Origin: Harmothoe impar
Lineage: Eukaryota; Annelida; Polychaeta; Phyllodocida; Polynoidae
Assembly: GCA_947462335.1 (NCBI GenBank)
Contig: OX381705.1
Span: 39,239,770 to 39,303,769 of the forward strand
DNA length: 64,000 nucleotides
Reading direction: 5' to 3'
The notes beneath the pieces are model-generated. The model did not search any database and was not told the DNA's origin. It saw only the letters and a program-made list of their open reading frames with translations. The position numbers and the translations under genes are program-made. Shown here piece after piece: positions 20,597-30,508 of the stretch (position 1 is its first letter; each line of letters opens with the position of its first letter).

Positions 20597-22720
20597 TCAC
20601 TGCTTATCGCGTTTAACAGCCTCTGGGTTGAAGAACCTGCTGATGTACTCTTTACGCATGTTATTGAAGGGGACGCGTTCTCCCGCTGCCACGTTGACGG
20701 GCTGCTCCACAGGTGCTTTGTATCCAACAAAGGAATCCTTGGCGTAGAAGTCCTTCTTTATCGGGAGTCCGGCAATTCTAGCACAGTTGTTCAGTGCTAC
20801 ACATGCCTCTATGATGCGCCCAGCTCGTACGGGGTCGTGGAAGAGATATCCTCCACTTGTATCGAGACACTTGTAACGAAAGAGATACATTTTAATCTTA
20901 CATAGTATTAGGGTTTTATAGTGTGAGACATATCAGGTATGGTGCTATGTTATTGTATTTTAACATGTCTCTTGTAGTATCAGGTATATATGAGAAGGAT
21001 CAGGGCAGAAGGTACAGAGGTACATGTGTTATATGAAGGATAACGGGACAGTCTGTTTTGATGTACACAGTGCTACACTGTCATAGTATGAGGTGTATAA
21101 AAAAGAGGAGATAAATGTGGGCATTGGGTGATGTCGTACAACCCTGGCCAGCTGTGGTGTATTTTATGATATGATATGCAACATGTTAAGTGATATTACC
21201 TCCAACGCTGCTTTACGTTTCCGATGACTCGCTCAACCAAAGATCTGGTCTTACGGTGCCATTTGTTATAGGCCACATCGTCTGCGGTGTACTCTACTTT
21301 GGTCGGAGTTAGCAGGTAATCAGTCAAAACGTATCTGTCGTAAAACAAAGTGTGTGTTATATTTCAGTATCATATGGAGAAATGAGTGAGAGACACAACA
21401 TGTTTATTTTTGATAAAACTTTTAGTGTAAGGACAAAGTATTACTGTGCTTTGCCAAAGTCAGGTCATACAATATATATATTTTGCTCTTTAGTTGTACT
21501 GTAAGGACTAAGTATTACACTGCTATGCAAAAGTTAGGTGATAGGAAAATTATATTTTTTTACATACCCAGAATCTCCTAACAGGAAGAACCCTTTGAAA
21601 TCATTTCTCTCCCCCAGGAACTTGATTTCACTTCCGTTCATTATGTAAATGTCGTTTTGGGAGCCTGGGTTTGACGCGTCCACATGACGAACGATCCCGT
21701 CCAGATCACATATGATCTGCAATATATAACATTCCATTTTTGGGTTACATGTGTGTGAAATTTGTTTATGTTTACCAGTTCAAAGGTACATATAGAAGTC
21801 AACTGTTATATAGCGATAAGATTGTGTTCTTCTTGTTTTTCAAATAGGGACAAGATATGTTATGCATGCAAAGTTTCATGTTTTTTGTGTACTTTGATTT
21901 TACTCACCATGGCGTTTATGCTATAATAGCCTTTATAGCAGTAGTATTGATTTTCGTCACGGGTATACCCCCTAGGGCAGGCTATTGGTATGTGAGTACC
22001 GTCCACTAGGCCAAACAGTTTGGGTTTTTTCGTTTTCTTATACCAACGATACGCCAGGTTGGCTTTCTCGTTCGTGCTGTCGGGCCAGCTGACATATCGG
22101 GCAAGGTTGTGATGAAAAAAGTCAGAAACTGACTTGACTGCTCTGCATACTGTGCTGCGGGACACACCGTGCACATCCGCAATGTCCCTGTAGTTTGAGC
22201 CCGTCGAAAAGTAACGTATAGCTACACAGAACTGTTTGAAAATAAAAGATCTTTTTGTTACACTTCAATTACTGCCTTGTTTTATTTCATTTGGGATAGT
22301 TCAATACATTCAGTCATATGACATATGAAGGGAACATAAATCATGTATATGCAAAAAGCATAACAGTATACATAGCATATTATACAGTCTGAGTGCAGGG
22401 CAGAAGCCAGAATCAAACATAATAAAAATGGAGAAAAAAGAAAAAAAACAATGAACAAGGGAAGATACATAGCCATATATTATAGATGGAATGTGGGGTG
22501 TAGGGGTGGTACATACCTTTATCCTATGTGGTACAGCATGTTTCCCCCGCAACAGCTTGTCCTCTAGGCTGTCCACATAGTCTTTAATCAGGCATTTTGT
22601 GATTTCCTTCGTAAGGCGGTATCGCTGTAGGAATTTCTTGTCTCCATACTTTATGAAGGGATCCACCCGCTTGTAGTACTCTCTCTCAGTTTGAAGAACA
22701 TACCCTATTCTAGGACCCAT
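20597..22720 (-). CDS. Harbinger DDE transposase (HARBI1-like), 5 exons
   Basis: Cuts and pastes the element. Exons on the minus strand: 22517-22720 (start ATG in AAGATGGGT), 21908-22231, 21568-21716, 21200-21334 and about 20597-20877. All five show the expected family text: a helix-turn-helix (SNYRDIADVHGVSRSTVCRAV) in exon 2, then the catalytic residues D in LFGLVDGTHIPIA, D in FFLLGDSGY and E in SLVERVIGNVKQRW. Exon 5 carries the usual CLDTSGGYLFHDP ... IIEACVALNN end. Phases fit for exons 1-4. The last acceptor reads ACAAG where ACAGG would keep frame, so one substitution may have disabled the final splice. Without RNA evidence I cannot say whether the gene is functional. Confidence 0.85.
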
Positions 22721-22799
22721 CTTGGCTCTATCCAAATAGTGCGCCAAAATATATCGGGGTCAAGGGTCAAGTACAAGGTGAAGGTCGCTGAATTTGGCC

Positions 22800-23131
22800 A
22801 ATACATACAGGGCAGACGTGACATACGGCACACTATACACACATACGGCCATGAAAAAAAGGGTATATGTGCATTTTTTGACATAGCACCCCCCCCCTAC
22901 CCCTCCGTATATCTTGTACTAAATACGCCAAAGATGCGGAATTTTTGTGCTCCGCATGTTGAGCTGAAACGCAATTATCGCCGTATGTGAATACGGAGGG
23001 CTGTATGTACATGCGGCCTCCGTATCTTTTTCCGTAAGATGCGGACATGTTGAGCTGAAACACAAAAATGAACTGAAACGCAAAAAAAACACATACGGAC
23101 CCTCCGTATGATACGGTGAAACGGCTTCCAG
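22800..23131. repeat. Right Harbinger end with CCGTAT/GATGCGG array
   Basis: Dense ATACGG/CCGTAT and GATGCGG/CCGCATG motifs in both orientations, plus ATGTTGAGCTGAAAC twice (near 22957 and 23046). Mirrors the left end. Ends in the terminal inverted repeat at 23111-23131. Confidence 0.6.
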
Positions 23132-23165
23132 CAGGGAATAGGTAAGCCCAATAGCCTTCAGCAAA

Positions 23166-23570
23166 ATGGAAGAGTACAAGGGGGAAGCGCCCCTCATACC
23201 CCTACCTGTACAAACAGTACTTGATTCCGCAGAAGAACGCAAAGAATTAGAGAAGAGAGAACTACTTAGATTATCATGGTATATAACGTTGGAAGATTTA
23301 GAGGCAAATGGATTGACCTGGGAAACATGGCAGAAATACATGCTTAGTCATGAGTTTCACAAGCAACAGTTCACCAGGCGTTTTCTGTGTGTGTATTGCG
23401 CTCTCATCCGGTCGCACCAACTGTCAGAATCGGGAGAAATAGAATATTGGTGTGAACTAGCACAATACCAACCAGAATGGTTAATGCAAGAATTCACAGA
23501 ATTAATGGATACGGAGGTGAGGTCGAACACCATCACCCCAAGCCTGTCCATGGAGGAGGAGCTGTGGTGA
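23166..23570 (+). CDS. Orphan 134-aa protein at the start of the virus-like island
   Basis: Starts with ATG 35 bases outside the Harbinger end; a stop codon lies in frame just upstream, so this is a complete frame. The product is acidic at both ends, has no signal peptide or membrane segment, and is rich in Trp, Leu and Glu, with a Cys pair in FLCVYCALIRSH. I do not recognise it. Same strand as the Env-like gene and followed by T-poor, purine-rich sequence like the rest of the island, so it may be an accessory or structural protein of the same element; equally it may be a chance frame of old DNA. Confidence 0.45.
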   Translation: MEEYKGEAPLIPLPVQTVLDSAEERKELEKRELLRLSWYITLEDLEANGLTWETWQKYMLSHEFHKQQFTRRFLCVYCALIRSHQLSESGEIEYWCELAQYQPEWLMQEFTELMDTEVRSNTITPSLSMEEELW

Positions 23571-24098
23571 AAGGATGGTAATAGGATAAGGGAGTAATTT
23601 GTCAAGGGTGGTAATGTTAGAATTAGTACACATGCGCGCAGGCAGACAGATTAGGGGGTAAGAAAAGGACGGGAGCGCCCAGAGGGGAAGACAGCATAAC
23701 GGGATGTGAAGGAGAGAACAGTGACGTCTTAAGAGGAGTCTGAAACTTAATTCAAATAGAAAAAGACAATGTTAAATCAAAACCAGGATAAAATCGGGGT
23801 ATCAGTAGCATAAAGGGCGAGAGACAAATATAATCCCAAAAATGCTATATAGGAAAACACCCTGAATTAGTCGGTATAAATATGTATAGTTAAGATTAGG
23901 CCGTATATGAATGGCAGTAGGTGACGACGGATCTGTCAGCCGGGAGTAAGGGTAGTTAATTTAGAACAGAAAGGGTAGAATGGGAGCCTGGCTGGGGTGC
24001 CCCCAAAGGGGTCGGAATAGACCTAGTGAGACAGCCAGCCCCGGGGGTTATATAGCCGGAAATAGAAGAAACTCCCTATCTATCAGGGGGAAAACCAT
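23571..24098 (+). other. No gene seen; purine-rich island sequence
   Basis: Strongly A/G-rich and T-poor on the plus strand, as in many retroviral genomes. TATAAATATG near 23876 is a possible TATA element. No protein frame of note. Confidence 0.4.
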
Positions 24099-25241
24099 TT
24101 ATCTGCCCATCCACCATCTATACTGATGACCAGATGGATGAGATAGCTCTAAGTGCCAGAAATTATCTAATAGAGCCGGCCGTGCCCCCGCTGCCCATTG
24201 CTCCCCGAGGGGATAGACTTCTAAAATATAAATATAATACAAGTTAAGCGGCCTCCGGGTAGAGGGACGCCCCCCACACAGGGAGACCGAGCACCCCAGA
24301 GGGAAATAATTAACAGCACGGAAAGACTCAACCGGGCTGGACGACAGCTGGGGAAGCATGGCCCCACCGACACAATCCCGTAGGGTGATAAGCATTTCAT
24401 CCACGGCACGGTCGTCAAACACCTCCAGGCTATCTGGAGCATGAGAGGCCGTGCTGGGGACAGATCCCTCCGGACGTAGAACATCCTCGGCGGCCGAGGT
24501 AGAAGGAGCAGATGAAGGAACCGCAGGGCCAGAGGTCGCAGGAGGAGCCACAGTGCTCAAATGCAGTAATTGATGCTTTCGTTTAAGTGACAGACGGGTG
24601 GAACATGTGAAGGATCCACAGGCTGAGCCGTCAAGAGACAGAACGGGCCCAGGAGAGCCCGAAAAGCCAGCCGGGGCAGGAGACGACGTCGACGGGGCAC
24701 GATCCCCCCCGGAGAGCCAGGCGGTGAGGGGACCCGCCGTCAGTGAGCTAGCCACAGTGATCGGCGAGGTTTGAGTGACAGCAGTAATAGTAGAAGTGGA
24801 AGGAGGAGTCACAGCCTCATGGCGACGGGGGCAAGCCGTCGCTGCAGAGACACGGGTGGCTGATGAGACTGCTGAGCGGCCCGAGGGGAGTCCGATGGGC
24901 CCGGGTGTGGGGCAATAGACGGGTCTCGGGAAGAGACCAATGTCCCTCCTGCCGGATATAGAAACAGGTTACAGGCGGTAGGAAGAGTAATCCCACAACG
25001 CTTGACCAAAGCCCGACGGATATCAGCGTCAGAAATAGGGACGCCTGGGGTGAAAGAGATGTTCAGAAGTCGCGCCGACATGGGCGGTAGCCCCGGGAGG
25101 GGACCGATGAGAGCAGGCACAAAGATAGGAGTGTCCAGGCTCCAGTAGGTTGGTAGGTAGCAGTATCCGTGCCCCGTTCAGAAAAATGGCATGATAGGTA
25201 GTCATGATGAGCGGGTATGTGGGGGAGAGATGAGTCTGCAC
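24099..25241 (-). other. Opposite-strand Ser/Thr/Pro-rich frames, uncertain
   Basis: Three staggered minus-strand frames (25029-25241, 24809-25120, 24099-24812) could be one protein broken by two frame slips. The middle part (FTPGVPISDADIRRALVK, then CGITLPTACNLFLYP) reads like folded protein; the rest is low-complexity Ser/Thr/Pro. Against a gene: the plus strand here is A/G-rich, which automatically gives Ser/Pro-rich antisense frames, and no domain is recognisable. Kept as unresolved. Confidence 0.3.
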
Positions 25242-25507
25242 GGATCCGTTGAGGAGTAGTAAGTGAGACGGAAAGGGGCGAAACCCTATAAACCCCCTTC
25301 AAGGCTACAAAAAAAAAAGAAAAAAAAAAAAAATTAGAAAGAATTAAACAGATAAACAAATAAGGGCATCAGAGGGCAGGAAACGCCCCTTTGAGGAACA
25401 GACGAAAAAGCTTATAAAAGTACGCCGTGGCGTCCCAAGCCGACGCCCGAGCATGGGGTCAATCCGGCCATGTCATCGCCCGCGCGTTAAGAAACTTCAA
25501 ACGAGAA

Positions 25508-25855
25508 ATGGCCGAACCTAGCAAAAGATCAAAAATGCCGGGATTGGGACATGGCGGACCTCGGAGAGAGGAGCCGGGATCACCCAGGGCGCCAGGAGCG
25601 CCTGTGGGGAACGAGGAACGGAGACGAAGACAGCCCGCGGGACAGACTCCAGACCATAATGCGCCGCATCCGACCCCGCCAGTTATCGCCCGACCACCCA
25701 CAACTGAGGCTTCAGTGGAGCAAATTAGAAACAGACTAAATACGCTCCGCAGTGAAATGCCCGTGGCCAGGTTAAGGGGAATGACGGGGCAGCCGGGACG
25801 ACGGATGATGCAGGTGAGCATCGACGACTCCGAGTCAGACGACATAATACGCTGA
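25508..25855 (+). CDS. Small arginine-rich protein upstream of the Env-like gene
   Basis: 115 codons from an ATG in good context (GAAATGG); the frame is open for 27 more codons upstream without ATG. The order is a basic N-terminus (KRSKMPG), Gly/Pro-rich spacer, an arginine run EERRRRQPAG, a Leu-containing helix-like stretch (VEQIRNRLNTLRSEM), another basic patch and an acidic tail (DDSESDD). The layout recalls small nuclear RNA-binding regulators of complex retroviruses, but I recognise no family, so the role is open. It ends 91 bases before the Env-like start on the same strand. Confidence 0.5.
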   Translation: MAEPSKRSKMPGLGHGGPRREEPGSPRAPGAPVGNEERRRRQPAGQTPDHNAPHPTPPVIARPPTTEASVEQIRNRLNTLRSEMPVARLRGMTGQPGRRMMQVSIDDSESDDIIR

Positions 25856-25904
25856 AACCCCCCACGCAGGAGGCGACTCAAGATGCCTGAAGGGGCTGAA
25901 AAAG

Positions 25905-25930
25905 CAGACCCGTTATTCTAATATATACAG
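25905..25930 (+). promoter_or_regulatory. Candidate splice acceptor ahead of the Env-like gene
   Basis: TTATTCTAATATATACAG followed by GTGAAGG: a branch-like TTCTAAT and an AG at 25929-25930, 16 bases before the Env-like ATG. It would suit production of a spliced env message. A donor was not identified. Confidence 0.4.
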
Positions 25931-25946
25931 GTGAAGGGGCAGTGTC

Positions 25947-28202
25947 ATGAGGGGAACGACTATAATATGGCTGATCGTGTGGGCGGCCATGTGGGGATGC
26001 GGGGAGGCATTTGACGTCCTACCCCGACCCACCCTGGGAATTGTGTTATCCCCAGGCCGCATAATTAGCACCGCTGACGGATCGCATGTAATCCAGACGT
26101 TCAGCTTCAGCATCAGCCCTATGGACGATAAAATTAAAGTACCCAATATTGAGAACATCTGCAGAACGGCCGCCGAAAAACGGAGTGATAACGGCACCGT
26201 AGCCTCGGGAAGGTCGTGTAACCTAATAAGATTGCATGAACGATGGATGGATAATGTAATCGCTGAATTACGAAACACCCGACGACGATTAATAAACCAA
26301 GTATACACTATGATACCGCTGCTGAACGAGTCCCGGCAGGAGGGATCCAGATCGTCCCGTCAGGCAAATGTGCTCTATGAGGTGGTGTACGTGTTAACCG
26401 GCATGAACAGAGCTAATGAAATTGCCGAAAATAGGGTAAATATTAGAATCCTGAGCAGAGGATATAACACCCTGAGCAGTACCACCGAGGACTTAATGAA
26501 CATAATGGGAGAACGAATAGACTTACTTGAGGACAAGATGGCCGCGACGGAGAGGGAGAACGATGATATTTATGGGCGGTTGGTGGAGCTGAGAGAAGCC
26601 TCCGAATGGCAGCGCTTGCAAAACATTCAAGTACAAATGTACTATGCAGAGACGTATGCCTACGCCAATCAGCTGGGGCTACTAATGAGATCCAAAATGG
26701 GAGCGATTTTACATTACACAAATGAGCTTAGATAATTAGAAACTACTCTAACAGAGCTCCGTGTCATGGCGCAGGGCATATTGTCATCACGGCTGATTAA
26801 CAATGAACATATTTTGCAAGCCATAAAGAACACGGAAAAATATCTGGCTCGGCGATTCCCTCGATTCTCAGTAGCTTTTGACAACCCGGCCTTCTACTTC
26901 AGAAACAGCCAAGTGAGGCTACACCGACAAGGAAAAACAATATTTATCCGGCTAAGTATCCCGGTGGTAAGTGAAATCCATCGCTTCTGCGTGTATACCG
27001 TTCTCTCTTTTCCTGTCCCTGTGTTAAAAGCAGGAAAGGAGGCCGACGGGACAAGGATCAAAAACGTGCCGGACAACGTGGCCATCAGTCAAGACGGGCA
27101 ATATTATATTAACGCCCCTGTCATTGACTGGGCCCGCTGCAGAGGGGAGGATATCGCCTTATGCCCCGACGTACCGTTACTTAGAAAAGTGTCAGATAAT
27201 ACATGCATAGCCGCCTTAATAAGGAATGACCGGGCCGCCGTGGACAAATATTGCGACGTCCATTATCTAGTCAGGCCGGATTTTCAACCAATGGCTGTAA
27301 ATGTAGGGGTAGGGCAGATACTAGTAACAGGGTACGAGCTGGAGGCCCGACTGGTATGCGGGAACTTCCCTCCACAGGTGATCCCCACAGGTCAATACGC
27401 CGTGCTGGAGTTAGGCTGCCAATGCGCTTATATCAGCAGCGACTCCTGGATCCCCTATTCGTTAGGAGGATGTGGAGAGAAACGACAAACCACCAAACTT
27501 GAACTGATCCATAATGACCTGTTAAACGGAGAACTGGATCAAACCGAATGGGAGGACGCAATAGTAAATAGGAACAAGTTGCGGGTGCTGACGAGGGACC
27601 CCCTCGACCCTGTCCTTCGGCAGAATCTAGAAAATACCGCTGAAATACCTGAAGGGCTGGCCCAGATCCGATTTAGAACATTAATGGAACGAATGAGAAC
27701 CGGACAGTACAATCTGAACCAGGAATTACAAGAGGTAGCCAATACGTATGCTAGAAAAAGAGAGGGACACTTTGGAATAGCCGTAGGGATAACCACCTTA
27801 TTATTGCTGATAGGGACTATGGCATTCATATACTTCTGCTGCTGTCGACAGAGGCAGGTGGTGACGTCCTTGCTGATGGCGGCCAGAGGATCTACCGCCA
27901 CGGCCGAGCTACAGTGGGAATTCCCCGAGCGACCATCCACCCCTCACACCCTAGTGTGTGATGATAAAGGAGCTGTCATCATGGGGCTGTCAATGGTAAT
28001 AGTGGTGGCCGCAGCGGGATGCATCTGGTGGGTGTACCGCAACTGGAGGCTGAAAAGGCAGAGACTGAAGGAAAGGTCTGTATCTGCAGCTGGCCTCGGC
28101 GGACACAACCGACACCGTGTACCTGGGGGAGTCAATGCTGCCCTTGGACCATATGTTCCTGAGAGAGACGATAGGACCCCTAATAAAGGATGTGAACATT
28201 AG
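25947..28202 (+). pseudogene. Env-like fusion glycoprotein, interrupted by one TAA
   Basis: A single reading frame of about 751 codons broken only by TAA at 26733-26735. The N-terminal part (262 codons) opens with a hydrophobic signal peptide, then has a basic RSSR-type possible protease site near codon 140 and a following helical, coiled-coil-like stretch. The second part (from ATG 26766, 478 codons) has a Cys-rich ectodomain, a membrane segment at about residues 336-357 followed by three Cys, and a second hydrophobic segment near 402-424 before a basic tail. Overall order and spacing recall the baculovirus F/insect errantivirus Env group, whose proteins fuse membranes at cell entry; this assignment is by recall, not a search. 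It is an old genomic copy and the stop should prevent full-length product. Confidence 0.65.
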
Positions 28203-28629
28203 CCACCTGTGCGGAGTGTGCGTAGTGCATGTAAAATGGGGACGCACCCTGTTTAGTGAGTCAAATACCCAGGGAGGACGGCCGAACCCCATACCCCTGC
28301 CGGACTCGATCAAAGTCTCTAGGCCCATGGCCAGAGCCATGATGGCAGGGGAGAGCACGGTGGTGATGACACGTCTCATGAGGTACCTCGGTGGCCTGGC
28401 ATCAACAGTGCCGGTAGGAGGCCCGACCATGGTTCATGACGGATGGACAGTCATGGGGACAGACAGAGAAGTGGAGGCACGCCGCACCCTGCAGGAGATG
28501 GAGATGCTGAGCTTTAGGGCGGCAGGTCAGTGCATCATGAGGGAAAACGTGCCATTGATCAATGAACCAAACATGAAGGGGAGCTCGGCCCCAGGAGCCA
28601 GGGTATACGAGGATCTAGTGACAGGCTAG
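28069..28629 (+). CDS. 187-codon frame overlapping the Env-like tail in +1
   Basis: Open from just after a TGA at about 28066-28068 to TAG at 28627-28629; internal ATG at 28132. It overlaps the last 45 codons of the Env-like frame by a +1 shift. Composition is balanced and Met-rich, with HLCGVCVVHVKWGR and VPVGGPTMVHDGWTV, so it looks like protein. It could be the true continuation of the glycoprotein tail after an indel, or a separate overlapping gene. I do not recognise a family. Confidence 0.4.
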   Translation, partial: RKGLYLQLASADTTDTVYLGESMLPLDHMFLRETIGPLIKDVNISHLCGVCVVHVKWGRTLFSESNTQGGRPNPIPLPDSIKVSRPMARAMMAGESTVVMTRLMRYLGGLASTVPVGGPTMVHDGWTVMGTDREVEARRTLQEMEMLSFRAAGQCIMRENVPLINEPNMKGSSAPGARVYEDLVTG

Positions 28630-29977
28630 AGCCACTTAGATCTGAATGATGACAGGTGTCACCTCGAGATGACTCGAGAAAGACATCGCTCACTGACAAC
28701 AGGAACACACCAAACAGTGAGTTGAAAAGCAGAGTAATAATTGTGTTAGCTTTGGTCCTAGAGGACATAGGTGAAGGAATAGGAATCCGAGAGCCGGCAC
28801 GAACCACAACACCAGGTATTACGAAAGGTGACCGTGGGGCGTACTGAAAATCAGCCAACATCACCAGGCCTTAAGAAAGGTGATGACAGGCTACAACTCA
28901 CCAGGGTCAATCAGAACTTATAGAGGAAAGGCCACGCGTGAGCCACAACGCCGCCCGGCGACAATGACGTCGGCCGAACTATGACGAATCAAAGACAGAC
29001 AACGAATAAGTCCCCCGACAACGCTATGTTGAGACTCTTAACGATATATTGCGTGCACTGATGGTGTTGTAGGACTGGCGTGACGCATAGGGAGTAGTGC
29101 AATATTGTGAGTGCCTTACGTATATTCAATATCTATCTGGTATTACACCGGAATAAGCTTGTCAGTCAGCTGTGATGAGGGGCTCATGAGACATTCCGTC
29201 CGGAACCCGCCCCCCCCCCCCCCCCCCCCGGACCCCGGGCCACCCCAATCCAATTGGACAGGTGCGCGGAGGAGAAACCGGGGCACTGAGAATCAAACGG
29301 GTGCTTTCATATGTATTATACGATGTGTACAAGTAAACAAGTGTATTAGCATGTATTAACGGTAATAGTAGCAATTCCAGTAGAAATAGTAGTGAAATAG
29401 GAACGATAGTATAGTAGTAGTGGCATATAGATAGGTAATAACTACAAAGGTTAACAATATATAAAGGTGTACCAAATGTACCTAGTTAACGCAAGGGGAG
29501 ATTTAACCTGCAGAGAATAACAAAGGAAATTAATGGATAGGACAAATACAATGGTGCAGAAGTTAATTGATTGTGAGCCTGTACCGGCATGCACCCAAGG
29601 TAAATATAGAAATCAGAACAGACCAGTAACCAAAAAAGGAATATTATGGAAAAAGTAGGCGTGAACCAGGATATAGTATTGTAATAATCGTTGTCTAAAT
29701 GTACGTAATGGCCACGATAGTGCCGATGTAATAATCTGAATGCTAAGACGAAGGACTAAAATATGGAACGAGAATTGTCAAACCATTATTGGATCGACCG
29801 ACAGAACAAATTAGTGTAGCAATAACTTATAAGTATATAGAAAGAAAATTGAAAATAGCAGTAAAGTAGAAATAATAACGGTTGTCCGCCGACCGAGCAG
29901 GTGAATACGCTGAGAGCAGAGTACCACAACAAGGGGTAGCCCATGTCCAGAAATCTCGAAATCGTGTGTACGCTTCG
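28630..29977 (+). other. Island 3' region, no gene seen
   Basis: Purine-rich, T-poor in its first half. CACCAGGTATTACGAAAGG (28808) and CACCAGGCCTTAAGAAAGG (28861) form a short near-repeat. A run of about 20 C lies at 29210-29229. No frame has recognisable content. Confidence 0.5.
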
Positions 29978-30000
29978 GAAGATAAAGGGGAAGAAGGGGA
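29978..30000 (+). promoter_or_regulatory. Candidate polypurine tract
   Basis: GATAAAGGGGAAGAAGGGGA is an uninterrupted purine run apart from one T, followed by TACCCACTTGC. It sits where a retroviral-type element needs its plus-strand primer, downstream of the Env-like gene and just before the LTR-like block. Confidence 0.5.
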
Positions 30001-30320
30001 TACCCACTTGCAGGGTAGAGCAAACCGGGACAGCATAACAAAGACAATGCTTTTAATGTGCAACTTTATTTAAACACCATAAGCCTTAACTGCAAACAAG
30101 TAGCCGGGCATTTGCCGATTAGAAACAAACATTATAAATAAGCAGGAGCGGGAAAACCCTATCAGAAAGGATATACGGGAAAGCGCCTGCCGCTTTCAGG
30201 TAGAACGCCATCAAGGCAGTTTTTTAAGTCATTAGTTTCCCGACTAGAAGTTGGCGGACGAGCAGCCAACACGCCACGTTTATCATCCAATCCCTGAGCG
30301 AGCACGACACGGCACCTGGC
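30001..30320 (+). repeat. LTR-like block at the end of the virus-like island
   Basis: Holds TATAAATAAG at about 30134 (TATA-like), then a GC-rich hairpin (GCGCCTGCCGCTTTCAGG region) and T-rich sequence, ending in GCACGACACGGCACC before TGGCGGTAGAAAC. No second copy was found in the window, so LTR identity and both borders are inferred from the preceding purine tract only. Confidence 0.35.
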
Positions 30321-30508
30321 GGTAGAAACAAAACAGAAACATGATTAGTTAAAGCAATGCTCGTCCCACATTATGCACATGTCGGCGATATCCAATAGAG
30401 AGGAAGAGCCTCACCCTGCCACTCTTATGCTAATGCCTAATGGCCGTACATAACCCGTTGTCGTGCCCAGAGAGAGGGAGAGAGAGGGAAAGGAGAATTG
30501 CTGCATCA
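30321..30508. other. Junction between island and truncated gag element
   Basis: Contains a GAGAGAGGGA run near 30473. The opposite-strand gag frame loses sense close to 30590, so the border between the two elements lies in 30320-30590. Confidence 0.4.

Larger units (their letters stand above)
14936..23131. mobile_element. 8.2-kb PIF/Harbinger transposon with two genes
   Basis: Terminal inverted repeats of 21 bp (14936-14956 and 23111-23131) begin CTGGAAG, then G/C, then CGTTTCACCGTAT. Between them lie a Myb/SANT-like gene on the plus strand (15279-20433) and a DDE transposase gene on the minus strand (20597-22720). The genes converge, the classic two-gene plan of this superfamily. Flanks are CAT on the left and CAG on the right; a perfect 3-bp duplication is not seen. 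Lesions are few (see the two genes), so the copy looks relatively young. Confidence 0.9.

Noticed and set aside
14933..23134. Perfect 3-bp target duplication for the Harbinger element
   Set aside because: Flanks are CAT and CAG. Similar, but not identical, so no duplication is claimed.
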